A program made the position numbers and the translations under genes. The notes under the pieces are model-generated. The model was not told where the DNA came from. It did not search any database and was given only the letters and a program-made list of their open reading frames with translations. A stretch of 5,490 bases of DNA, from positions 1-5,490 of the forward strand of contig JACPCT010000246.1 of the NCBI GenBank assembly GCA_016184445.1, read 5' to 3'. Positions 1 to 5,490 of this stretch are shown in pieces. The stretch is from Candidatus Tectimicrobiota bacterium. Its GTDB lineage: Bacteria; UBA8248. Each line of letters opens with the position of its first letter. Within the stretch, counting starts at the first letter, position 1.

Positions 1-3000
1 TGCCGGTCTCCTCCCCCCGGTTCCCGCACCCGGCTTTGCCTCGGCGTCGAGGGCGCCGATGGCCCTCAGGTAGTCCCGGGCCTCCCGCTCCATCGGGCGG
101 GCGCGCGCCTCCTCCCCCATGCCTGCCAGCCAGGCGGCCAGCCTCAACCGCCCCCGCATCCAGTCGGGAGACAACTCCAGCCGGCGCAGTTGCGCGAGCA
201 CCTCCGCGTAATCTTCCGCCCGGGACCGCAGGGCGCCGGGCTCCGCGGTCTCGCACAGGATGCGTGCCTCGAGCTCTCTCGCGAGCAGCCAAGTGGATTC
301 CTCGCCGGCGCTCCGCGCCGTCCCCTGGGCATCGCGGGCGGCAGCAAGGGCATCCTCCTCCCGGCCAAGGAGCCAGAGGCCTTCGGCCCTGACGAGCTGG
401 TTCATGCTGAGGAGGAGACGCTGGCCGATTCGCTGCCGTTCTTCGGTCGCCTCCTCCACCAGCCGGAGCCCCTCCTCCACCTTGCCCAACTGAATCTTCG
501 CCCGCCCCACCCAGGCCGCGATGCCTGCCCGGGCGAACGGAAACTTGTACTTCCCCACCTCTTCCAAGAGGCCGGACATGGCGGCCTCCGACTCGGCCCA
601 CCGTCCCCGGGCCATCAGCAGGAAGTTCTCGAAGTAGCGCACGAGCCCCATCGCGAGCGCGGAGCGCTCGGAGGCAGCCGCCTCCCGGGCGCGCGCGAAC
701 CACTCCTCGGCCTTGGCGACCTCTCCAATGACGGCGTGCGTCGAAGCCAGGCTCGCCAGGGCCTCGACATACACGCCCACAAGCCCCTCGCCCTGACGTT
801 CCCGGTCCCCGAAATGCCGCTCATAGATTTCGACCGCCCGCTGGCTTTCCTCGATGGACCGCCGGTGCCTGGCCATGAGCCGGTAAGCGGACGCGAGAGC
901 GGCGTGCCCCCGGAACCGCGGCTCCCAGGCGCCGGCCCGCTCCGCCGTCTGGACGGCTCGCCCGGCCGCCTCGACGACAGCCGCCTGGTTCCCCTGGCGG
1001 AACCGGAGGGTGCACAGGTGGACGTCGGCCATCGCCAACTGCAGCAAGTCCTCCGACCGCTCGGCCATCTCCCGCATCTCGGAGAGGAGGGTCTCCACCC
1101 TCCGCTCGTCGGACCCCAGCCCGAGAAGGGCCAGCGCGAGCTCGCCCCGGACGCGGATCCGCTCGCCGAGGAGCGCGCGGGACTCTCGCCCCCCCAGCGA
1201 TTCCATGAAGATGAGGCCCTGCTCCAGGCGGGAGGCCGCCAGGGGCAAGGCGAGGAGGGCATAGGCACGCCGGCCCGCCCGGATGAGGTAGTGGGCCGCC
1301 CGCTCGAGGTTGTCGCTGCGCTGGAAGTGGGAAGCGAGGCGGTCGAGATTCTCCTCGACCGCCGCCGGCCCCTGTGACTCGATCGCCATGCCGACGCGCT
1401 CATGGAGGACGGCGCGCTGACCGCGCAGCATCTCCTTGTATGCCATCTCCTGGATCATGCGGTTGGAAAAACGCCATTCTCCGCGAAGCTTTCCCTCGCT
1501 GGCGTAGAGAATCTCCATCTCCTGGAGATCCGCCAAGCGGGCTTCCACGTCCGGAGCCTCCCCCAGGACCCCGGCGAGCAGATCGCAGTCGAACCGGGGG
1601 CCGATGACCGCCGCCGCCTGCAGGACTTCCCGCAGATGGGGCGGCAGGGCGTCGAGCCGGGCCAGCACGACGTCTTGGATGGTGCGGGGAAACGAAATTT
1701 CATCTCCCGATGTCCGCAGGCGCAATTGGCCACCCTCACTCACGATCGAGCCAGTCTCCCGGATCCCCCGGACCAGTTCCTCGATGAAGAAGGGGTTCCC
1801 CTGCGCCCGGGAGAGAACCACCTCCACCAGCTGGGGCGAGACGGGCTGCCCCAGAATCTCGCGGATCATCTCCTCGCCCGCCCTGGGCGATAGAGGCCAA
1901 AGCGCGATCTGATGGAAGTTGCTCCGGGAGGCCCAGGGATTCTCGAAGCCGGGCCGGTGGACCGGGATGAACAGAACCCGCGCTCCGGAGATCCTCCCGG
2001 CCAGCAGGTCGAGGAACTCCAGTGAAGAAGGCTCCGCGTCGCGCATGTTGTCCACCGCAAGCACGAGCGGGCGCTCCCGGGATTCCAGGATGAACATGGC
2101 ACGGAGCGCTTCAAGGCCGCGCTGCAGGTCCGCCGCGCCGGCCTGCTCGCCGCCGCCGCTTCGCCGGAGAATGCGCTGGATCGAGGGGATATCCTCGGTT
2201 TCCGGCAGCAGCTGCGAGGCCCGGGCCAGGATCACGTCCTGCCAGAAGCCATCTTCCCCTCCGGGGACCACCGGGCAGTACACCGCCACGGTCTGGGCGT
2301 AGGTCTTGAGTATCCTCCGCAGCAGGGACAGGGGGGCGTAGCGGTCGTAATGGGTGGCGCTGGCAGCGAGGCAGAGGGGCGGCTCGGCCTGCTCCCGCTT
2401 GAGCACCTCCTTGAGCTCGTACACCATCCGGCTCTTCCCGATGCCCGCCTCGCCCGTCAGGGCGACGATCTGTCCCCGGCCCTCCCTCACCTCGCCGTAG
2501 AGGTGAAGCAGGGCATCGAGGACCTCTCCCCTCTCGCGCAGGCAGGTGAGGCCTCTCAGCGCGGCGGCCTCGATGCGCGTGCTCACCTTCCCCCGGCCCA
2601 TGACGCGGTACACCCGGATGGGCTTGGATCTCCCCTTGAAGACCCGCTCCCCCATATCCTCGAACTTGAACCATTCCCGCGTGAGCCGGAAGAGGCTTTC
2701 GCTCACCAGGACCTCGCCCGGCGTGGCGGCCGCTTGCAGGCGCGCGGCCACGTTGGTGGTGTCGCCCATGGCGGTGTAGTCCATCCTCAGGTCGTCGCCG
2801 ATTGCCCCGACCACCACTTCCCCGGCGTTGAGGCCAATGCGCACCCGGAAGCGGAGCCCGCGCTCGGTTTCGAGGCGGGCCCCGTAGTCCCTGAGCCGCT
2901 CCTGCATGTGGAGCGCCGCCCGGATGCTGTCGCGCGGGGCACCCTCCAGGGCACGGGGAGCCCCGAAAAGGGCCATCACGCCGTCGCCGGTGTATTGGTT

Positions 3001-3450
3001 GACCGTCCCCCCGAAGCGGTGCACCTCCGAGGTCAGAATCTCGAAGCATCCGTTCATGACACGATGGACCTCCTCGGGATCGATTTCCTCGGAGAGATCC
3101 GTGAAGCCGCTCACATCCGCGAAAAGGACGACGACCTCCTTGCGCTCCCCCCGGATCCCTCCGGCCGGGCCCACGACGGCACGGAGATGACGGGGAGTGT
3201 AGGAGGTTCCGTCCGCTGCGCTTGCTCCGGAAGGGATCGCCGCCTCCGCGCGCGCGCCTGACCGGGATGGAGCTGGGCCGGTGCTCTCCCCGGCCAAGGC
3301 GGTTCCGCAACGGTCGCAAAACACCGCGTCGCGCAAGTTAGCCGCCTGGCAGGCGGGGCACACGGACCCAAGGTCCGCTCCGCAATGGCGGCAATGCAGA
3401 GCCTGGGGCCGATTTTCTCCACCGCAACGGGTACAGGTCAGCATGTCCAT
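1..3450 (-). CDS. Zinc ribbon - class III adenylate/guanylate cyclase - AAA/STAND ATPase - TPR-repeat signalling protein (C-terminus cut by window edge)
   Basis: Predicted soluble multidomain cyclase making cAMP (or cGMP) under control of an ATPase/TPR sensor half. 1150 codons read without a stop or frameshift. Residues 6-48 hold four CxxC pairs (C6/C9, C20/C23, C31/C34, C45/C48), a double zinc ribbon. A Pro/Ala/Ser linker follows. The cyclase domain is about 104-285: metal Asp D112 in FADVSGFT, D156 in TGDGVMALFG, T226 in DYTAMGD, and the transition-state pair N233/R237 in TNVAAR. The ATPase begins near 300 with Walker A GEAGIGKS (333-340), a Walker B-like strand ending at D467, and GNPFFIEEL (551-559), typical of predicted ATPases in LAL regulators and such cyclases. 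From about 690 the chain is Ala/Leu/Glu/Arg-rich helical, TPR-like. No transmembrane segment or signal peptide is visible. The start is ATG at 3450 (a second ATG lies at 3444), just ahead of the first Cys pair; no good Shine-Dalgarno at normal spacing. Family length is usually about 1000-1200 residues, so the stop should be near. Substrate and stimulus are unknown. Confidence 0.93.
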   Translation of the reverse strand, partial: MDMLTCTRCGGENRPQALHCRHCGADLGSVCPACQAANLRDAVFCDRCGTALAGESTGPAPSRSGARAEAAIPSGASAADGTSYTPRHLRAVVGPAGGIRGERKEVVVLFADVSGFTDLSEEIDPEEVHRVMNGCFEILTSEVHRFGGTVNQYTGDGVMALFGAPRALEGAPRDSIRAALHMQERLRDYGARLETERGLRFRVRIGLNAGEVVVGAIGDDLRMDYTAMGDTTNVAARLQAAATPGEVLVSESLFRLTREWFKFEDMGERVFKGRSKPIRVYRVMGRGKVSTRIEAAALRGLTCLRERGEVLDALLHLYGEVREGRGQIVALTGEAGIGKSRMVYELKEVLKREQAEPPLCLAASATHYDRYAPLSLLRRILKTYAQTVAVYCPVVPGGEDGFWQDVILARASQLLPETEDIPSIQRILRRSGGGEQAGAADLQRGLEALRAMFILESRERPLVLAVDNMRDAEPSSLEFLDLLAGRISGARVLFIPVHRPGFENPWASRSNFHQIALWPLSPRAGEEMIREILGQPVSPQLVEVVLSRAQGNPFFIEELVRGIRETGSIVSEGGQLRLRTSGDEISFPRTIQDVVLARLDALPPHLREVLQAAAVIGPRFDCDLLAGVLGEAPDVEARLADLQEMEILYASEGKLRGEWRFSNRMIQEMAYKEMLRGQRAVLHERVGMAIESQGPAAVEENLDRLASHFQRSDNLERAAHYLIRAGRRAYALLALPLAASRLEQGLIFMESLGGRESRALLGERIRVRGELALALLGLGSDERRVETLLSEMREMAERSEDLLQLAMADVHLCTLRFRQGNQAAVVEAAGRAVQTAERAGAWEPRFRGHAALASAYRLMARHRRSIEESQRAVEIYERHFGDRERQGEGLVGVYVEALASLASTHAVIGEVAKAEEWFARAREAAASERSALAMGLVRYFENFLLMARGRWAESEAAMSGLLEEVGKYKFPFARAGIAAWVGRAKIQLGKVEEGLRLVEEATEERQRIGQRLLLSMNQLVRAEGLWLLGREEDALAAARDAQGTARSAGEESTWLLARELEARILCETAEPGALRSRAEDYAEVLAQLRRLELSPDWMRGRLRLAAWLAGMGEEARARPMEREARDYLRAIGALDAEAKPGAGTGGRRPA

Positions 3451-3459
3451 GCCCCAGAA

Positions 3460-3478
3460 GGGGGAGAAAAACTCCCCC
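3460..3478 (-). promoter_or_regulatory. Perfect leader hairpin upstream of the cyclase start codon
   Basis: In the transcribed direction GGGGGAG, a five-T loop and CTCCCCC form a perfect 7-bp stem ending 9 nt before the ATG at 3450. The 5' arm is the end of a run of nine G (plus-strand C at 3474-3482) and contains GGGAG, the only strong anti-16S match nearby, but about 21 nt from the ATG. A role in translation control or as an mRNA structure is inference; chance pairing of G and C runs in GC-rich DNA is the alternative. Confidence 0.4.
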
Positions 3479-3573
3479 CCCCACCATCCACCGGCAATTG
3501 GATTCAACGCGGGAATGCAGGACGGCTATGTGCTCCGCTAATGAAGACGGACGAGTGGAGAGCTGCGCTTTCC

Positions 3574-4215
3574 TTACTCCGTGTTGGGCTGCAGGATTTT
3601 GCCGGCCAGGAGCAGGAAATCGAAAACGGGCGACGCATTCGGGTCGCCCTCATCGAAGTGCAGCTCGACCGCACCCTCGCCGTCGAGGGGCAAGTCGGAG
3701 GGAACCGTGCCCTTGAGGTGCTTCACGGACGTCCCGTTGGGCAGCTCGAAGCTGAGGAACACGCAGGCAACCGCCTTCAGGTCCGACTCCTTGGGAAGGG
3801 ACACGTTGCATCCCTCCGTGCTGACGTTATGAACCACGCCCTCCACCTCCTTCAAGCCGGCGGAGGGAATGGAGGTGTCGCTGGGGGACAAGATCATGCC
3901 GGCCTTCGCCTCGATATTCACCCAGAGACCCTGCCGCGCCGTCACCTCCTGAATGTTCTGCGGATATCTGAGAAAAATATAATTAAAGGGCTGGGTCATG
4001 ACGTGAAGGACATGGGACTTGAAGGCGTAGGTCCGCCCCTCCACCGTTCCGCGGCAGACCACCGCGGCATCCTTGGGAATGAGAGGCAACTCCCCCTGGA
4101 GGAGAGGATGCTCAATCACGACGAACTCCCCCTCGCTCCAGCCGATGACGCGGGAGTTGAGCTTCCGCTTGTCCAGGTATCCGATGATCTGGACGGAGGA
4201 GCCAACGGGAAACAC
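3574..4215 (-). CDS. PilZ domain protein, YcgR/flagellar-brake-like
   Basis: Complete 213-residue cytoplasmic protein. The N-terminal half (about 1-90) resembles the YcgR-type N-terminal domain: a beta-rich stretch with G5, SRVIGWSEGEFVVIEHP at 21-37, a CRGTVEGRTYAFKSHV segment at 54-69 and FLRYPQNIQ at 81-89. The C-terminal half (about 90-205) resembles PilZ. Proteins of this type normally bind cyclic di-GMP and act on flagellar motors, exopolysaccharide machinery or other targets. The binding motifs are altered: the RxxxR linker is R94-Q-G-L-W98, and DxSxxG is N130-V-S-T-E-G135 (N is seen in some PilZ proteins). The start is GTG at 4215; no other plausible start lies between it and the in-frame TGA at 4261-4263, and GAAGGGG sits 6 nt upstream. 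It ends at TAA, 123 bp before the cyclase gene, so co-transcription with it is possible. A stretch near 3971-3988 is unusually AT-rich. I recognise the fold family, not the partner. Confidence 0.85.
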   Translation of the reverse strand: MFPVGSSVQIIGYLDKRKLNSRVIGWSEGEFVVIEHPLLQGELPLIPKDAAVVCRGTVEGRTYAFKSHVLHVMTQPFNYIFLRYPQNIQEVTARQGLWVNIEAKAGMILSPSDTSIPSAGLKEVEGVVHNVSTEGCNVSLPKESDLKAVACVFLSFELPNGTSVKHLKGTVPSDLPLDGEGAVELHFDEGDPNASPVFDFLLLAGKILQPNTE

Positions 4216-4221
4216 GGGAAA

Positions 4222-4228
4222 CCCCTTC
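4222..4228 (-). promoter_or_regulatory. Ribosome binding site of the PilZ gene
   Basis: GAAGGGG on the minus strand lies 6 nt before the GTG at 4215 and supports this non-ATG start. The intervening bases are TTTCCC, so the G run could pair weakly with the CCC next to the start codon. Confidence 0.65.
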
Positions 4229-4249
4229 TTCTTGGGCCCGTCCCAAGAA
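4229..4249 (-). promoter_or_regulatory. Perfect 8-bp hairpin in the pilZ leader
   Basis: On the minus strand TTCTTGGG, loop ACGGG and CCCAAGAA form an 8-bp perfect inverted repeat. It abuts the GAAGGGG ribosome binding site and lies between it and the predicted transcription start near 4261. It is not followed by a T run, so it does not look like an intrinsic terminator. It could stabilise the mRNA 5' end, tune ribosome access, or be an operator in DNA form; function is inferred from position only. Confidence 0.5.
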
Positions 4250-4267
4250 AAACCGATGCCTCACGCA

Positions 4268-4297
4268 ATTATATCCACCAAGGCGAAAAAAGAACAA
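4268..4297 (-). promoter_or_regulatory. Sigma70-type promoter for the PilZ (and possibly cyclase) gene
   Basis: The minus strand carries a perfect TATAAT (4273-4268) with an 18-bp spacer to TTGTTC (4297-4292), which matches TTGACA at its first three bases. The region is T-rich and stands out from the GC-rich surroundings. Transcription would start near 4261, giving a leader of about 46 nt. The -10 box is strong and the -35 is weak, so an activator is possible, though no operator is evident. Confidence 0.6.
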
Positions 4298-4331
4298 TCT
4301 CCCCTTCCTGGGCTGCCCCGAAGCACCGCCA

Positions 4332-4358
4332 CCCCCGCAGGGCGGGGGGATTTCCCCC
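4332..4358 (-). terminator. GC-rich hairpin(s) after the ligase gene, possible terminator
   Basis: CCCCCGC (4332-4338) and GCGGGGG (4342-4348) form a 7-bp perfect stem with a 3-nt loop, beginning 9 nt downstream of the ligase TAG. The same G run (4345-4349) can instead pair with CCCCC at 4354-4358, which includes a base of the stop codon. No T tract follows on the minus strand, so this is at best an atypical (for example Rho-assisted) terminator or a 3'-end stabiliser. The promoter just downstream fits a transcription-unit boundary here. Confidence 0.4.
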
Positions 4359-5490
4359 TACCCTCCCCTCCGTTCGTCCACCAGCCGGCGGGCTTTCACG
4401 TTCTTCATCGGGTCGTGGATCTCGCCCGGCGCGGCGAACTCCACCCGCGGCCTCACCATGACGGCCCGCTGGATCGCTGAGGGCACCTCGGCCGCGAGCC
4501 GGGCACGCTCCGGCTCGGGAGCCTCCAGCCGGAGGACCAACTCGTCCATCGAGTCCGCATCGCCGGGCCTCTCCTTGCGCACGAGCAGCTGGAATTCCCG
4601 GATGGCCCGGTCGGACGACAGCAGGTCGAAAACGATGCCGGGGTTGATCAGCATCCCCCGCACCTTCACCAGCTCCCCCGTCCGGCGCGGGGGCTGCACG
4701 ATACGCTCCCCCAGCCGCCCGCAGTGGGGGCAAGACTCGGTCCTGAGGGCAATCAGGTCCCCGATGAGATAGCGCAGGAAGACCGTCCCCCGCCGGTGGA
4801 GGTGGGTGAGGGCGAGCCAACCCTCCTCCCCCTCCGGCATCCGCCGGCCGGTCTCCGGGTCCACCACCTCCAGGTAGTAGAGATCGGGCACCACGTTATG
4901 GGGGGAGGCATCGTTGCAGCACTGCACCAGCCCCCCCTGCATTTCGGTCGCGGAATAACGGGACCTCACCTGGGGGTCCTCCACCCCGAAATGCCTGAGG
5001 TGTTCCATGTACTCCTCGCGGAGGCCCTTGCTCACGGCCTCACCCGCCGCCACCACCATCCGGATCCCCGGCAGGGAAACCTTCCTCTCCCGTGCGCGCA
5101 GCAGGAAGCGCCGGACGAAGCTGGGCACGCCCCAGACAATCGTGGCACGGGCGGAGACGACCACGTCCACCGCTTCGTCCAGGCTGCGCCGAACGGGATA
5201 GTCGGGGTGCGAGCCCCCGGTCAGGGTGCTCACGATGGGAAGGCCCATGATCTCCGCCGTGCGGACGCAGCAGAGGAAGGCGCCGAGCGGCATGGGAGAG
5301 AGTGGATACAGATTGGCGAACACGTCTCCCCGCCTCACCCCCTCGGCCTCGCTGCACATCCGGGCCTGGATCATGATGTGGTACTGATCGTGCGTCGTGT
5401 TGTAGAAAGGCGAGGGGCGGCCGCTCGTGGTCCCCGTCGTGTAGGCCACGTTCCACAGGGTGCGCTCCTCGAAGGAAAGCTCGGGCAGGA
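4358..5490 (-). CDS. PaaK-like (phenylacetate-CoA ligase family) adenylate-forming enzyme, N-terminus cut by window edge
   Basis: ANL-superfamily enzyme expected to activate a carboxylic acid with ATP to an acyl-AMP and then transfer it, usually to CoA. The 376 residues in the window start at a reading frame open to the edge (a GTG at 5449 is internal, not the start). Seen, numbering from the first complete in-window codon: the phosphate-binding loop YTTGTTSGRP at 16-25, YSATE at 178-182 (family Y-x2-TE), YLIGD at 240-244 (the ribose-binding Asp), a CPHCG motif at 253-257 as in many PaaK-like proteins, KVRGMLINPG in the hinge region at 275-284, and the C-terminal NVKARRLVD with the likely catalytic Lys K365. 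The missing N-terminus is probably about 50-100 residues. The PaaK-like subgroup assignment rests on the CxxC and the C-terminal pattern. The acid substrate cannot be read from the sequence. The stop is TAG, 142 bp before the PilZ gene, with a promoter between, so the two are probably not one tight operon. Confidence 0.88.
   Translation of the reverse strand, partial: LPELSFEERTLWNVAYTTGTTSGRPSPFYNTTHDQYHIMIQARMCSEAEGVRRGDVFANLYPLSPMPLGAFLCCVRTAEIMGLPIVSTLTGGSHPDYPVRRSLDEAVDVVVSARATIVWGVPSFVRRFLLRARERKVSLPGIRMVVAAGEAVSKGLREEYMEHLRHFGVEDPQVRSRYSATEMQGGLVQCCNDASPHNVVPDLYYLEVVDPETGRRMPEGEEGWLALTHLHRRGTVFLRYLIGDLIALRTESCPHCGRLGERIVQPPRRTGELVKVRGMLINPGIVFDLLSSDRAIREFQLLVRKERPGDADSMDELVLRLEAPEPERARLAAEVPSAIQRAVMVRPRVEFAAPGEIHDPMKNVKARRLVDERRGG

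Noticed and set aside
190..1377. 395-codon open frame on the plus strand
   Set aside because: It is exactly antisense to the TPR-rich part of the cyclase gene, codon-in-register, with a Pro/Gly/Leu/Arg-rich product lacking any domain; such shadows are normal opposite GC-rich genes.
2350..3261. 303-codon open frame on the plus strand
   Set aside because: Antisense to the cyclase catalytic domain, whose motifs are unmistakable on the minus strand.
2111..3319. 402-codon open frame on the minus strand
   Set aside because: Out-of-frame Arg/Gly/Pro-rich shadow; the other minus frame carries the cyclase and Walker A motifs.
3557..3573. Inverted repeat immediately after the pilZ stop as a terminator
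   Set aside because: The 7-bp stem has an A-C mismatch in the transcript and no T run follows, so termination is not supported.
3978..3983. Plus-strand TATAAT inside the PilZ gene
   Set aside because: No matching -35 at the right distance and no plus-strand gene downstream; it arises from Ile/Tyr/Asn codons.
3385..4461. 358-codon open frame on the plus strand spanning the pilZ region
   Set aside because: Antisense to the recognised PilZ gene and to the 5' end of the cyclase gene, crosses both spacers, and has no recognisable domain.
5447..5449. GTG as the ligase start codon
   Set aside because: The frame stays open upstream to the window edge with family-like sequence (LPELSFEERTLWN), and a start here would fall right at the phosphate-binding loop, leaving no N-terminal subdomain.

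Overview
The window is high-GC bacterial DNA in which every gene I can support lies on the minus strand. In transcription order (right to left) these are the 3' part of an adenylate-forming ligase of the PaaK type, a complete small PilZ/YcgR-like protein, and a very large signalling protein: zinc ribbons, class III nucleotide cyclase, AAA/STAND-type ATPase and helical TPR-like repeats. Both outer genes run off the window: the ligase lacks its N-terminus and the cyclase its last residues and stop. The long plus-strand open frames are antisense shadows, as expected at this GC content.

Layout. Positions 1-3450 hold the cyclase-ATPase-TPR gene (1150 codons, no stop or frameshift). Positions 3451-3573 are a leader/spacer with a perfect GGGGGAG/CTCCCCC hairpin next to the start codon and a run of nine C (G on the transcribed strand). 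Positions 3574-4215 hold the PilZ gene, with a GTG start and a good ribosome binding site. Positions 4216-4357 are a regulatory spacer with a perfect TATAAT -10 box, an 8-bp leader hairpin just upstream of the ribosome binding site, and two overlapping GC hairpins next to the ligase stop. Positions 4358-5490 hold the ligase.

How the genes may work together. The promoter in the spacer suggests that pilZ, and probably the cyclase 123 bp further on, form a transcription unit separate from the ligase. That unit would pair a PilZ-type protein (a c-di-GMP receptor family) with a multidomain cyclase (cAMP or cGMP). Both depart from their family's consensus at key residues. The PilZ protein has R-x3-W in place of R-x3-R and N-x-S-x2-G in place of D-x-S-x2-G. 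The cyclase has Gln at the usual substrate-selecting Lys, and its ATPase domain has a poor Walker B region. Joint function is inference from adjacency only.

Organism. GC-rich coding sequence, a PilZ flagellar-brake-like protein and a zinc ribbon-cyclase-ATPase-TPR protein fit a Gram-negative environmental bacterium, for example of deltaproteobacterial, NC10/Rokubacteria or Tectomicrobia type. This placement is low confidence, since no rRNA or marker gene is present.
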